Source: Pseudovibrio japonicus
GTDB lineage: Bacteria > Pseudomonadota > Alphaproteobacteria > Rhizobiales > Stappiaceae
DNA length: 64,000 nt
Direction of reading: 5' to 3'
NCBI RefSeq assembly: GCF_014651595.1
Contig: NZ_BMXE01000001.1
Location: 806,001-870,000 of the forward strand
Part shown: piece after piece, positions 48,153 to 57,474 of the stretch
How positions within the stretch are numbered: position 1 is the first letter of the stretch
Layout of the letters: the number at the start of each line of letters is the position of its first letter
The notes under the pieces: model-generated
Told to the model about the DNA's origin: nothing
What the model saw: the letters and a program-made list of their open reading frames with translations, nothing else
Databases searched by the model: none
Program-made: the position numbers and the translations under genes

Positions 48153-48800
48153 TCAAGCATGTGTTAGAGGCATTTTATCCCCATCTGCCTCTGATTGTGG
48201 CGAGACTTGGGCAGGCGCAGGGGTGAAATCCCGAATTTTGCCAAACAAAATATGGTCTTGCCACATTCCATTAATGTAAAGATACGAGGGCGCGTAGCCC
48301 AACTCGGAGAATCCAACCTTTGTCAGCAAAGCTCTGGAGGCTGCATTGGTTGGCAAGCAGGCGGCTTCGATCCGGTGTAGGTGCAAGTCGTTGAAGCTGA
48401 AGCAACAGATGCGCTCAACAGCCTCTTTCATAAATCCGTTTCCCGCAAAAGATTCCCCCATCCAATAGCCCAGAGAGGTCGCCTGCGCGACGCCGCGGCG
48501 CACGTTGGACAGATTCAGGCCGCCCATCAGCTCGTCTGTATCTCGATTAAATAGAAAGAACGGATAATGGGAGCCTTCGCGGATATTCTGGTTATAGCGC
48601 CTCATGCGCTTGCGGAAGGAGGTTTTGGTGAGATCATCTGCGGGCCACGTGGGTTCCCATGGCTGTAGGAAATCGCGACTGCGAGCCCGCAGATCGGCCC
48701 ACTGCGCGAAGTCTGCCATGTTTGGCGCGCGCAGATAGAGGCGGCGGGTGGTCAATGTGGCAAGGGATTGGGGAGATGTGCTTGCTCTAAAAAATGACAC
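48153..48800 (-). CDS. GNAT-family N-acetyltransferase (RimJ/RimL type)
   Basis: 215 residues from a GTG at 48800, supported by GGGGAGAG 5 bp upstream. The protein has the RimJ pattern LTTRRLYLRAPNMADF at the N-terminus and the acetyl-CoA block SLGYWMGESFAGNGFMKEAVERI with ASRALLTKVGF. It probably acetylates a protein N-terminus or small molecule. A 30-residue C-terminal tail is not part of the fold. It follows the M16 gene on the same strand. Confidence 0.88.
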   Translation of the reverse strand: MSFFRASTSPQSLATLTTRRLYLRAPNMADFAQWADLRARSRDFLQPWEPTWPADDLTKTSFRKRMRRYNQNIREGSHYPFFLFNRDTDELMGGLNLSNVRRGVAQATSLGYWMGESFAGNGFMKEAVERICCFSFNDLHLHRIEAACLPTNAASRALLTKVGFSELGYAPSYLYINGMWQDHILFGKIRDFTPAPAQVSPQSEADGDKMPLTHA

Positions 48801-48864
48801 AGCTTCTCTCCCCTTTCTGTTTCAGCGCTATTATGGCGAAAGCATCGCCGAAATTGCAACAGGC

Positions 48865-50136
48865 TTATGCGTCGATACCTGCCAGACGCTCTTTGAGCTC
48901 AGTATAATTCAGCATAGGAGCCTCAGGTCCAACCTTAACAAGTGTAGGATTATCCGAGGAAAATAGCCTTTTTGCGAGCACCTTCAAACGATCTGCAGTT
49001 ACTGCGTTCAGGCGGCGCTCCAGTTCTGCCAATTCAACCGGATGACCGTAGATCATAACCTGACGCGCCAGCTGTCCTGCACGAGCTGCCGGGCTCTCCA
49101 GTGCCATCATCAACCCGGCACGCAGCTGAGCCTTCGCGCGGGAGACTTCCTTTTCGCTCACGCCCTTGATGATTTCCTTAAGCTGCTCCACCAGAACTTC
49201 AGTCAGTTCAGCTGCATCTTCAGGACCGGTGGCTGCATGCACACCAAACAAGCCGGTATCAGCGAAAGCCCAATGGAAGGCGTAGACGGAATAACAAAGG
49301 CCGCGCTTTTCACGCACTTCCTGGAAGAGGCGGGATGACATACCGCCGCCCAAGATGGAGGCCAGCACCTGAACGGCGTAATAGTCCTCGTGCTCGTAAG
49401 GCAGGCCCTCGAAGCCAAGAATGACCTGCAATTCCTGCAGGTCGCGCGCGATAGCCCCCTCACCGCCGACATATTGGGCAGTGTAATCGTTGTCGGGTGC
49501 GGCATTGGACAGTTTGGAGAAGTTGGCTTTTGCCAGATCTACAAGTGCCTCATGGTCCACAGCACCTGCAGCGGCGAGTACCATGTCAGAAGCGGTGTAT
49601 TTGCGGGCGACATACTGCCGGATCGCATCTACGGAGAAGCTGGTGACTGTTTCCGGTGTTCCCAGAATGGGCCGACCCAGAGGCTGATTTGGCCATGCGG
49701 TTTCGAGCAGAATGTCGAACACCTGGTCATCAGGGGCATCTTTCGCAGCACCAATCTCCTGAAGAATAACGTGTTTTTCGCGAACGAGCTCGTCTGCATC
49801 AATGATGGAATCCTGCAGGATGTCGGAGAGGATATCCAGACCCAAAGGGGTATCATCGGCCAGCGTACGCACGTAGTAATTTGTATGCTCAACACTTGTG
49901 GAAGCGTTCATCTCGCCACCAACGGCTTCGATTTCCTCGGCGATTTCGCGCGCGTTACGTCTGGTGGTGCCTTTGAACGCCATGTGTTCCAACAGATGGG
50001 TAATCCCGTTTTCCTTTTCGCCTTCGGAGCGGGACCCAGCTTTAACCCATACCCCAAGAGCTGTTGTCTTGAGGTATTCCATTTGATCAGTAACTACAGT
50101 CAGGCCATTTTCTAATTTTGTTAGTTTGACCGCCAT
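48865..50136 (-). CDS. M16-family zinc metallopeptidase
   Basis: 423 residues. The inverted zinc motif H-x-x-E-H is in ITHLLEHMAFKGT (about residue 47), with the downstream Glu in the conserved ARE-AEEIEAVGGEMNA region. The size matches mitochondrial-processing-peptidase-like bacterial M16 proteins. The ATG overlaps the thrC stop by one base (TAATG), indicating coupled translation. Substrate unknown; rickettsial and rhizobial relatives process peptides in the cytoplasm or periplasm. Confidence 0.93.
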   Translation of the reverse strand: MAVKLTKLENGLTVVTDQMEYLKTTALGVWVKAGSRSEGEKENGITHLLEHMAFKGTTRRNAREIAEEIEAVGGEMNASTSVEHTNYYVRTLADDTPLGLDILSDILQDSIIDADELVREKHVILQEIGAAKDAPDDQVFDILLETAWPNQPLGRPILGTPETVTSFSVDAIRQYVARKYTASDMVLAAAGAVDHEALVDLAKANFSKLSNAAPDNDYTAQYVGGEGAIARDLQELQVILGFEGLPYEHEDYYAVQVLASILGGGMSSRLFQEVREKRGLCYSVYAFHWAFADTGLFGVHAATGPEDAAELTEVLVEQLKEIIKGVSEKEVSRAKAQLRAGLMMALESPAARAGQLARQVMIYGHPVELAELERRLNAVTADRLKVLAKRLFSSDNPTLVKVGPEAPMLNYTELKERLAGIDA

Positions 50137-51542
50137 TAAACGCCTGCTTTCACGGCACGTGCATTGCCTTCAACAAATTTCGCAATTTCCTGCGCATCTG
50201 CTGGCAGAACGGAGAATTTCTCTTCGCGTTCCATCAAATCAGCAAGATGAGCTGGCAGCTCAGGGTGAATACCTGATGCACTTTCTACTGCCGCCGGGAA
50301 TTTAGCCGGATGTGCTGTGGACAGCACGATCATCGGGGTAACACCATCATTGTGCTGCTTGGAAACGTGGAGTGCGACCGCTGTGTGAGGGTCGCATAGG
50401 TAACCACTTTCTTTGAGCGTGTCAGTGATGGTCTGAGCTGTTTCGTCTTCGCTTGCGCGCCCTGCAGAGAACTTCTCTTTGATAAAGCCGAGCGCTTTTT
50501 CCGAGAGAGTGAAGCCACCGGACTGCTTGAGGCTGTCCATCTGTCCCTTCACTGCGGCGCTGTCCTTGTCGTTCGCTGCAAACAGCAGGCGCTCGAAGTT
50601 GGAGGAGACCTGAATGTCCATAGACGGGGCCGTGGTGGCGACAACGCCGCGTGTTTCATAGCGGCCTGTTTCCAGGGTACGTGCCAGAATATCGTTGGTG
50701 TTGGTTGCAATTACGAGTTTCTCAATGGGCAGGCCCATCTGAGAGGCCACGTAGCCTGCAAACACATCGCCAAAGTTTCCGGTTGGAACGGTGAATGAAA
50801 CTTTACGGTGGGGTGCACCCAGAGAGACGGCAGAGGTGAAATAGTAGACCACCTGCGCAACGATGCGAGCCCAGTTGATGGAGTTTACACCGGACAGGCC
50901 AACACGCTCGCGGAACGAGAAGTCATTGAACAGGTCTTTCAAAATGCCCTGACAGTCATCAAAGTTACCTTTGATCGCGAGCGCATGGATGTTTGCTTCC
51001 GTTGACGTGGTCATCTGACGTTGCTGAACAGGAGAGACACGTCCTTCAGGGAACAGGATAAAGACGTCAGTGCGCTCGCGGCCACGGAATGCCTCGATGG
51101 CAGCGCCGCCAGTGTCGCCAGATGTGGCGCCAACGATGGTGGCGCGGGCGCCCTTCTTGGCCAGAACATAATCCATCAAGCGGCCCAGAAGCTGCATGGC
51201 AACGTCTTTAAAGGCCAGTGTTGGGCCGTGGAAGAGTTCCAGCACATATGTGTTTGGAGCGGTTTGAACAAGCGGTGTGACGGCCTTATGCGCAAAGCTG
51301 GCATAGGCTTCGTCGATCATCTGTTTCAGGTCGTCTTGCGGAATAGAGTCGCCGACAAAAGGTGCAATAACCTTGAGCGCCACTTCGCTGTAAGGCTTCC
51401 CTGCAAATCCTGAAATTTCCTCAGTAGATAATTGTGGGAACTCTTTTGGTAGATACAAACCGCCGTCGCGTGCCAATCCCGTGAGCAGCACTTCAGAAAA
51501 ATCGAGTTCTGGTGCATTGCCGCGCGTACTTACATATCTCAC
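50136..51542 (-). CDS. thrC: Threonine synthase
   Basis: 468 residues from a GTG at 51542. The PLP lysine sits in HGPTLAFKDVAMQLLG (about K114). It is the longer ThrC type with the N-terminal MRYVSTRGNAPELDFSEVLLTGLARDGGLYLP. It converts O-phosphohomoserine to threonine, the step after ThrB. AAGGGA precedes the start. Three GANTC sites lie in the 100 bp upstream, but no Thr-rich leader peptide is seen. Confidence 0.96.
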   Translation of the reverse strand: MRYVSTRGNAPELDFSEVLLTGLARDGGLYLPKEFPQLSTEEISGFAGKPYSEVALKVIAPFVGDSIPQDDLKQMIDEAYASFAHKAVTPLVQTAPNTYVLELFHGPTLAFKDVAMQLLGRLMDYVLAKKGARATIVGATSGDTGGAAIEAFRGRERTDVFILFPEGRVSPVQQRQMTTSTEANIHALAIKGNFDDCQGILKDLFNDFSFRERVGLSGVNSINWARIVAQVVYYFTSAVSLGAPHRKVSFTVPTGNFGDVFAGYVASQMGLPIEKLVIATNTNDILARTLETGRYETRGVVATTAPSMDIQVSSNFERLLFAANDKDSAAVKGQMDSLKQSGGFTLSEKALGFIKEKFSAGRASEDETAQTITDTLKESGYLCDPHTAVALHVSKQHNDGVTPMIVLSTAHPAKFPAAVESASGIHPELPAHLADLMEREEKFSVLPADAQEIAKFVEGNARAVKAGV

Positions 51543-51733
51543 CGTTACATCCCTTCTCGCTCAACCTGAATCAGGGTATTTTTGTGCTATAGCCCTTTGG
51601 TATTACTCAGGTTTTTTAGCTGGAATCCGAAAGCAGATTCCCAAAACTGTCGCATTTGCATTTCAAGTGCGCACAGGGAAATAGCAGAATTTGTAGGAAG
51701 TTGCACGGCGAAATGTCGTTTAGGCACGTAAGA

Positions 51734-52327
51734 TCATGCGTGACCGATATCGCTGGAGAGCATTCCCGGATCGATGCCAAGAATATCAAGCGCATTATGC
51801 CACTTCTGATCGCCCTCGCCTTCAAAGATCAGGGAGGGATCTGTCTGACAGGTGAGCCAACCGTTTGCCTGCAGTTCCGCCTCCAGCTGCCCCGGAGCCC
51901 AGCCGGCATAGCCGAGGGCCAAAAGAGCCTTTTTGGGGCCTTTGCCTGCAGCGATGGCACGCAAGACTTCCACGGTGGCGGTCAGGACAACGCCATCCTC
52001 AATCTTGAGGCTGGTTTCCTCCAGAAAATAATCATCGGAATGCAGAACAAAGCCCCGCCCAGCATCAACCGGACCACCGCGATAGACCTTTCGGTCAGCG
52101 ATATCGATTGACACCTGGTCGTCGTTCTCATCATCGATGATATTCAATTGGCCCAGAAGTTGCCCAAATGTGATGTTAGGCGCCGGCTGGTTGAGTACAA
52201 TTCCCATTGCACCCTCTTCCGAGTGAGCGCACACGTAGATTACGGAATGGGCGAACCGACCATCCTCCATTGTGGGCATGGCAATGAGATATTGTCCGTC
52301 AATGTAACCCGGATTTTCACCAGACAT
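51734..52327 (-). CDS. YqgE/AlgH family protein (DUF179)
   Basis: 197 residues. Family blocks are YIDGQYLIAMPTMEDGRFAHSVIYVCAHSEEGAMGIVLNQ-like N-terminus, YRGGPVDAGRGFVLH, and LGYAGWAPGQLEAELQANGWL. The function is not established; AlgH in Pseudomonas affects alginate gene expression. Cytoplasmic, no signal. It is flanked by thrC downstream and the DsbD-alpha-like gene on the other strand. Confidence 0.92.
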   Translation of the reverse strand: MSGENPGYIDGQYLIAMPTMEDGRFAHSVIYVCAHSEEGAMGIVLNQPAPNITFGQLLGQLNIIDDENDDQVSIDIADRKVYRGGPVDAGRGFVLHSDDYFLEETSLKIEDGVVLTATVEVLRAIAAGKGPKKALLALGYAGWAPGQLEAELQANGWLTCQTDPSLIFEGEGDQKWHNALDILGIDPGMLSSDIGHA

Positions 52328-52518
52328 GTTGGGGCGCGCTCCTCATGCTTCAAACGGATTGCCGCCAGTTAGTGTAGGGGCAATTAAATTATAAGTACTC
52401 ACGGATTTTTCCGAGGATCAATGTTCAATGAAAAATACCTGAGATTGTTCACGGAACATTGATAGCCTACGGGACAATCTTAATGGGAATTTGAAAAGGG
52501 ACCGTTTAAATAGACCCT

Positions 52519-53379
52519 ATGATTTCTAGATTCTTCAAAACCACCCTCATCGCTGTTGCGGTGCTGTCAGCCTCCATTTCAAGCGCCTTGTCTTCAAATG
52601 TGTCTGAATGGGTCATTGTTCAAGGTGGCGCTGTCCGCCTTATACGTGCAAGCGAGCCCTCCGCCGATGGTCTCTATCGTGCGGGCGTTGAGTTTCGCCT
52701 TGAAGAAGGCTGGCATACCTACTGGAGATATCCGGGGGAAGCCGGCATCCCAACTGAAGCGAGCTTTACCGATTCAGTCAACGTGGAAAGTGCAGAGCTG
52801 ATCTTCCCAGCGCCAAAGGCTTACTTCGACGGATTTTCCACTTCTGTGATTTACTCGGAGAAGGTGGTCCTGCCGCTGCTGGTCAAGCGCGATAATGACG
52901 GTCGCCCTGCCATCTTGAATGCACATCTGACCTTTGGCATTTGTAAGGACATCTGCATTCCCGGAGAGGCTGAGGTGTCTCTCGTCTTTCCAACCTCCAC
53001 AACACTGGAGGATAAGGTTGCAGACGAACTGATCAACGATGCATTTGCAGCCGTTCCCGTTGCGCAAAGCAATTTGCCGAGCCTATTTCCAGAGATAGAA
53101 ATTGTTGGAGAAGGCAAGGACCGCGAAGTCAATGTCAGCGCAAGTGTCGCTTCCGACGACGGAGCGCCAGAGCTCTTTATTGAGGGCCCGGCCGGTTCCT
53201 ATCACGGCGTACCAAAGCTGACGGGCGTGAAGGATGGTCAGGCTCATTGGACCATGCCTTACAACGGACTACCGGATGATGTGAGCACCCTTGAGCTTCG
53301 CCTGACGCTGGTGACCAAAGATGGTGCTTTTGAGGAAACCCAGAATGTTCCGGTTCCTCCAGCCGATCCTTCACAGTAG
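52519..53379 (+). CDS. Periplasmic DsbD-alpha-like (DsbC/DsbD N-terminal) domain protein
   Basis: 286 residues with a signal peptide of about 24 residues. The body is the immunoglobulin-like domain of DsbD N-terminal segments: GWHTYWRYPGEAGIPT, SVIYSEKVVLPLLV, and the redox Cys pair in FGICKDICIPGEAEVSL (Cys-x3-Cys). It lacks the DsbD membrane and thioredoxin domains, so it must partner with a separate electron donor. Probably provides reductant to periplasmic thiols or cytochrome assembly. It is divergent from yqgE. Confidence 0.82.
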   Translation: MISRFFKTTLIAVAVLSASISSALSSNVSEWVIVQGGAVRLIRASEPSADGLYRAGVEFRLEEGWHTYWRYPGEAGIPTEASFTDSVNVESAELIFPAPKAYFDGFSTSVIYSEKVVLPLLVKRDNDGRPAILNAHLTFGICKDICIPGEAEVSLVFPTSTTLEDKVADELINDAFAAVPVAQSNLPSLFPEIEIVGEGKDREVNVSASVASDDGAPELFIEGPAGSYHGVPKLTGVKDGQAHWTMPYNGLPDDVSTLELRLTLVTKDGAFEETQNVPVPPADPSQ

Positions 53380-53576
53380 GATTAGATTTAAGGGCTCAGG
53401 TTGCTTTGCTAATGCGAGAGCGCTAGCTGCAACCAGAGCCCGTTTCTTGTAAGGTGCTGACGTTAGCCCGTGACTTCTGCTATGCAGTCATCCAGAGTAA
53501 TGCGTGCGTTTCACTTCGAACATCGCTCAGGACCTTCGGAGATACGCAACAGGCAAGAGAATTGGGGAGATTTTCT

Positions 53577-54062
53577 ATGGGAATTCAAGTCGGCGACAAA
53601 CTGCCATCTGCCACATTCAAGTCCCTAAGTATAGACGGACCCGTCAATGTCAGTAGTGACGAACTGTTTGAAGGCAAGACCGTGGTACTGTTTGCTGTTC
53701 CAGGAGCTTTTACGCCAACCTGTCACCTGAACCACCTGCCGGGCTTCATCGACAATGCGGAGGCTATCAAGGCGAAGGGCGTTGATACGATTGCCGTTGT
53801 TTCTGTAAATGATGCATTCGTGATGGGAGCCTGGGCGCGGGACTCACGTGCGGATGATAAGATTCAGTTCCTTGCGGACGGCAGCGCTGAATTTACGAAG
53901 GCCATCGGCCTAGAGCTTGATGCGAGCGCCTTTGGAATGGGCATCCGCTCCAAGCGCTACTCCATGATCGTCAAGGACGGCGTGTTAACTTCGCTGAACA
54001 TTGAAGAGTCCCCAGGAGAAGCAACAATCTCCTCAGCAGAGAATATCCTTTCTCAGCTTTAA
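53577..54062 (+). CDS. Peroxiredoxin, Prx5 type
   Basis: 161 residues from the ATG at 53577 with GGGGAGA just upstream; a longer frame from 53454 has no such support. The peroxidatic Cys is C49 in PGAFTPTCHLNHLPGF. Length and the GLELDASAFGMGIRSKRYSMIV region are typical of the atypical Prx5/AhpC-TSA group. It reduces hydrogen peroxide and organic hydroperoxides in the cytoplasm. A strong terminator follows. Confidence 0.94.
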   Translation: MGIQVGDKLPSATFKSLSIDGPVNVSSDELFEGKTVVLFAVPGAFTPTCHLNHLPGFIDNAEAIKAKGVDTIAVVSVNDAFVMGAWARDSRADDKIQFLADGSAEFTKAIGLELDASAFGMGIRSKRYSMIVKDGVLTSLNIEESPGEATISSAENILSQL

Positions 54063-54085
54063 GACGGTCTTTCCAAAGACATTTG

Positions 54086-54110
54086 AGGGGAGCCATGCTC
54101 CCCTTTTTTA
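54086..54110 (+). terminator. Terminator after peroxiredoxin gene
   Basis: AGGGGAGC (54086-54093) and GCTCCCCT (54097-54104) form a perfect 8-bp stem with a CAT loop, followed by TTTTTA. Confidence 0.92.
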
Positions 54111-54127
54111 TCGATTACCGATAAGGG

Positions 54128-55195
54128 TTATCGGTGTTTTGAGCGGGCAGCATCGGAGATTCTCTTAAAGCGATCTGCTTTGCGCTTTTCTTCTTCAGCA
54201 TCATAGTCATCGTCATCTTCCTCGTCGCCTTCTATGCCAGAGGTGACTTTGCCCTGATCACGCCATGCCTTGATCAGGAAGGCGAAGTAGACACCGACCA
54301 GCGTGATAGCAAGACCTGCCCATGTGAATGCATACTGCAAATGATTGTTGGAGAATGTCATACGCGTCTCCCCCGCCTGCGGCAGGTTACCGGCAACGCT
54401 CAGTGTTTGCTGAAGATCGATTGTGTAGGGTGCAGCCTGATCTGTCGGTAAGCCCAGAGCATCCGCCATGGCCTTTGGCTCGCGTACGTACCATTCATTG
54501 GTCTCCAGGTTCGCATCTGCAGAGAACACACTTGCCACTTCAGCGCGGCGTGCAAGGCCGGTGATGGTTATGTGTCCGCGTGGCGGGGCTGACCCTAGGC
54601 GCGTACTGAAGTCTTTACGGTCAATTGGAATAAACCCGCGATTGACCAAGACACTCCACCCCTCATCGGTGATGAAAGGTGAGTAGACAAAGTATCCTTG
54701 CCCACCCAGCTGGCCTCTCGGCTGGGTCAGGGTGTCGAAGTAAAACAACTCACCCATAATGAACTGACCAGTGATCTCGACAGGCATGTAGTCGATTTCG
54801 TCACTGGAGAGATCTTCCCATGTAGCTGGCCTAGGAGCGGCAGCAGGCGGCTCATTGGCGCGCACGTCGGCGCGTTCGATCAGCGCCAGCTTCTCGTCCA
54901 GACGACTGAACTGCCACAAGCTCAGATTGACCAAGATAGCCAGACCCACGGCAGCACAGAGGTGCAGAAGCCAAAAGCGCTTGAGGAATGCTATCAGCCC
55001 GGACTTCGCTGCGTTTGCTTCTCCAGCGTCTTCCTGTTCTGTTTGATCATCAGTCACGACATTATCTTTATCTGTTCGAATATTGAGAGGGTTCTCTTCG
55101 GGAGCCGGGTCCGAATCGCTACGCCACTGGACATCATGCTCGTGCACAGGCGTTGTATCAAGTAAAGCCTCAGCAATCTGCCTTTCAGAGATCAT
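54128..55195 (-). CDS. SURF1-family cytochrome oxidase biogenesis protein
   Basis: 355 residues from the ATG at 55195, preceded by AGGAGA; it overlaps the DUF983 gene by 11 bp. SURF1 proteins have two membrane helices, here about residues 78-98 (HLCAAVGLAILVNLSLWQF) and near 305-325, with a periplasmic domain between. This one adds a hydrophilic N-terminal extension of about 75 residues and an acidic Glu/Asp-rich C-terminal tail. It assists heme a insertion or assembly of subunit I of the aa3 oxidase encoded upstream. Confidence 0.9.
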   Translation of the reverse strand: MISERQIAEALLDTTPVHEHDVQWRSDSDPAPEENPLNIRTDKDNVVTDDQTEQEDAGEANAAKSGLIAFLKRFWLLHLCAAVGLAILVNLSLWQFSRLDEKLALIERADVRANEPPAAAPRPATWEDLSSDEIDYMPVEITGQFIMGELFYFDTLTQPRGQLGGQGYFVYSPFITDEGWSVLVNRGFIPIDRKDFSTRLGSAPPRGHITITGLARRAEVASVFSADANLETNEWYVREPKAMADALGLPTDQAAPYTIDLQQTLSVAGNLPQAGETRMTFSNNHLQYAFTWAGLAITLVGVYFAFLIKAWRDQGKVTSGIEGDEEDDDDYDAEEEKRKADRFKRISDAARSKHR

Positions 55196-55580
55196 CAAGT
55201 TCTCCTGGCGCTGCATTGTTCCAGTACTGCAGTGCGATCAAAAGGCCTTTCAGGACACGCAGGAGTGCGACACTGAACACAACGGTAACGGGCACCCAAA
55301 TAACCAAATGCAGCCAGAGTGGCGGTTCATATCTAAACTCAACTAACAGAACACCACCAAGAAGAAGAAACCCCAGAATAAGAGTGCTAAAGACAGCTGG
55401 ACCATCTCCCGAATCTGCAAAGTCATAGGCCAGACCGCAGTTGGAGCATGATTTGCGCAGCTTCAGCAGGCCCTGGAACAAAGGCCCCTTCCCGCACCTG
55501 GGACATTTTCCGCGCAGACCAGCGGAAAATGGATTGGCTGTCAGACCCAGATAGGGCTTTGTCTTTTTCTTCTCACGCAT
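55185..55580 (-). CDS. DUF983 zinc-ribbon membrane protein
   Basis: 131 residues from the ATG at 55580; a longer frame to 55637 has no ribosome site. Two C-x2-C pairs are in GKCPRCGKGPLF and KSCSNCGLAYD, probably a zinc ribbon, followed by two membrane helices. DUF983 genes commonly lie next to ctaE and SURF1 in alphaproteobacterial oxidase operons; the function is not known. It follows ctaE across a terminator-like hairpin. Confidence 0.85.
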   Translation of the reverse strand: MREKKKTKPYLGLTANPFSAGLRGKCPRCGKGPLFQGLLKLRKSCSNCGLAYDFADSGDGPAVFSTLILGFLLLGGVLLVEFRYEPPLWLHLVIWVPVTVVFSVALLRVLKGLLIALQYWNNAAPGELDDL

Positions 55581-55640
55581 GTGGAGCCTCGTATACACAG
55601 GTGTCTTTGAAACACTTACACGGCACCTTGGTCGCACATA

Positions 55641-55666
55641 TAGAAAAGGCGGCTTGCGCCGCCCTT
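55641..55666 (-). terminator. Hairpin between ctaE and DUF983
   Basis: On the minus strand GGCGGC, tetraloop GCAA, GCCGCC, followed by TTTTCTA. It can be a partial terminator that sets lower expression of DUF983 and SURF1 than of the oxidase subunits. Confidence 0.65.
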
Positions 55667-55724
55667 ATCTTTTTCGCTTTTCTGGTCCGGGTTGCAGACC
55701 CGCTTCCGGCGAATGCCAGTGCGC

Positions 55725-56606
55725 TTAGCCGCCCCAGATGTAAACTGCTGCAAACAGGAACAGCCAGACCACATCCACAAAGTGCCAGTACCAAGCAGCA
55801 GCTTCGAAGCCAAAGTGCTTAGTGGTGGAGAAGTGGCCAGCCAGTGCGCGGAACAAACATACAGCCAGGAAGATGGTGCCCACGATCACGTGGAAGCCAT
55901 GGAACCCAGTGGCCATAAAGAAGGTGGCGCCGTAAATGTTGTCAGAGAACCCGAATGCAGCATGGGAATACTCGTAGGCCTGACAAATGGTGAAGATGAC
56001 ACCGAGAACAACGGTTGCAATCAGACCCCACTTGACGCCTTCACGGTCACCGTGAACCATTGCGTGGTGCGCCCAAGTCACCGTGGTGCCGGAGAGCAGC
56101 AGGATCAGCGTGTTCAGCAGTGGCAGGTGCCACGGATCGAAGGTTTCGATGCCTTGCGGAGGCCAGACGCCGCCTGTGTGCTCGACACGGCCAAACTGCG
56201 CGGCTTCGCCAGCGAACAGCGACGCGTCAAAGAAAGCCCAGAACCATGCAACAAAGAACATAACTTCGGACAGGATGAACAGCAGCATGCCGTAGCGCAG
56301 GTGCAAGGACACGACGCGGGTGTGGTGGCCTTCATGAGACTCCTTCACCGTGTCACGCCACCACATGAACATGGTGTACAGCACGATTGCCAGGCCGATG
56401 GCAAACAGCCCCCAACCGGTTAGGTCAATACCATAAACCAGCTGCCCCTCAGAGTTGGTGTATGGCAAGAAGCCAAGCTCTTCGCCATTGCTGGCGCGCA
56501 TAAACGCAATTGTGCCGATTGCCAGAATAAATGCCCCGACTGACCCGATAAATGGCCACGGGCTTGGCTCGATAATGTGATAATCGTGGTTTTTCGAACC
56601 AGCCAT
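55725..56606 (-). CDS. ctaE: Cytochrome c oxidase subunit III
   Basis: 293 residues with seven membrane helices. Family blocks are [16 protein letters not shown] at the N-terminus, [28 protein letters not shown] in the middle, and [24 protein letters not shown] at the C-terminus. Subunit III stabilises the aa3 oxidase core. It lies after ctaG and before DUF983 in the operon. Confidence 0.96.
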   Translation of the reverse strand: MAGSKNHDYHIIEPSPWPFIGSVGAFILAIGTIAFMRASNGEELGFLPYTNSEGQLVYGIDLTGWGLFAIGLAIVLYTMFMWWRDTVKESHEGHHTRVVSLHLRYGMLLFILSEVMFFVAWFWAFFDASLFAGEAAQFGRVEHTGGVWPPQGIETFDPWHLPLLNTLILLLSGTTVTWAHHAMVHGDREGVKWGLIATVVLGVIFTICQAYEYSHAAFGFSDNIYGATFFMATGFHGFHVIVGTIFLAVCLFRALAGHFSTTKHFGFEAAAWYWHFVDVVWLFLFAAVYIWGG

Positions 56607-56662
56607 ATCTTTCTCCCCATTTCAAAAAGGTCGCTTCTGCCGAGGCAGATCCGTCTCGCGAC

Positions 56663-57286
56663 CTAAAGCTTATCAGTGGCCGCGTCGCTTGGAGTAGCCA
56701 CTGCAGCTGTTTCTTCTTCGCCGTCTTTCGGCATCTCAAAGAATGTGTAGGACAAGGTAATTTCCTTGATATTCTTCAGGCTCTCGTCCTTGTCCATTTC
56801 CGGATCGATGAAAAACACGACCGGCATATCGATTGACTCTCCAGACTCCAGCGGTTGCTCGGTAAAGCAGAAGCAGTCAATTTTGTTGAAGTAGCCCCCT
56901 ACTTCGAAGGGCGCTACGTTGAATGTTGAAGTTCCGGTGGAGACCTGTTTGGCAAGGCTCTGGGCCTCGTACATGATCTCGGTCATCTGACCCAGCTTCA
57001 CGCGGACTTTCTTTTGTTTCGGTTTGAAATCCCAATCCAGACCCGGAGCGACGTTGGCATCAAAGCTCACGATGATCTCGCGATCGAGGATTGTGTCGGA
57101 AGCCTCTTCCGCACGCTGTGTTGTGCCGCCATAGCCTGTCACCTGACAGAAAAGCTCGTAGAGCGGGACAGCTGCGAAGGACAATCCGACCATTCCAAAG
57201 AACACGCCGGTACAGATCACAGCAACTGTTGCGTTGCTGCGCTTTGTTCCGCGCTGTTCTGTTGTCTCAGGCTTTTGATCAGTCAT
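56663..57286 (-). CDS. ctaG: Cytochrome c oxidase assembly protein CtaG (Cox11)
   Basis: 207 residues. One N-terminal membrane helix (about residues 20-42) precedes a periplasmic copper domain. Conserved parts are PLYELFCQVTGYGGTTQ and the copper-binding C-F-C in KIDCFCFTEQPL, plus a VFFIDPEMDKD region. It delivers copper to the CuB site of subunit I. CoxF lies 9 bp upstream. Confidence 0.95.
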   Translation of the reverse strand: MTDQKPETTEQRGTKRSNATVAVICTGVFFGMVGLSFAAVPLYELFCQVTGYGGTTQRAEEASDTILDREIIVSFDANVAPGLDWDFKPKQKKVRVKLGQMTEIMYEAQSLAKQVSTGTSTFNVAPFEVGGYFNKIDCFCFTEQPLESGESIDMPVVFFIDPEMDKDESLKNIKEITLSYTFFEMPKDGEEETAAVATPSDAATDKL

Positions 57287-57295
57287 TTGCGTCTC

Positions 57296-57451
57296 TTACA
57301 TTGGACGATCGATGACGCCCGGACCGAGCTTCACGATGGTGATGACGTAAAACATCGCAACCAGAACACCCAGTGTGACTGCGAGAGCCACTGAACGTCC
57401 CCGGCGGGTCTTAGTATGCTCTTCAGAAAGAACTTCGTTGTGTTTGTTCAT
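57296..57451 (-). CDS. CoxF-like small membrane protein
   Basis: A 51-residue ORF on the minus strand beginning MNKHNEVLSEEHTKTRRGR, then a single membrane helix (VALAVTLGVLVAMFYVITIV), and ending KLGPGVIDRPM. Position between ctaB and ctaG, size and KLGP ending match the CoxF proteins of alphaproteobacterial oxidase operons, whose role is not clear. It is 23 bp from ctaB and 9 bp from ctaG. Short but fully supported by context. Confidence 0.82.
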   Translation of the reverse strand: MNKHNEVLSEEHTKTRRGRSVALAVTLGVLVAMFYVITIVKLGPGVIDRPM

Positions 57452-57474
57452 TTTCTACTCTTTCCAGTTTTACG

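Noticed and set aside
51543-51733. Possible threonine leader peptide upstream of thrC
   Set aside because: No short ORF with a Thr or Ile run is present; only a weak long-range AACCTGA/TCAGGTT pairing is seen.
54117-54135. Inverted repeat ACCGATAA/TTATCGGT at the end of SURF1
   Set aside because: It has no T tract on the minus strand and overlaps the SURF1 stop; too weak to call, and the nearby terminator at 54086 explains peroxiredoxin ending.
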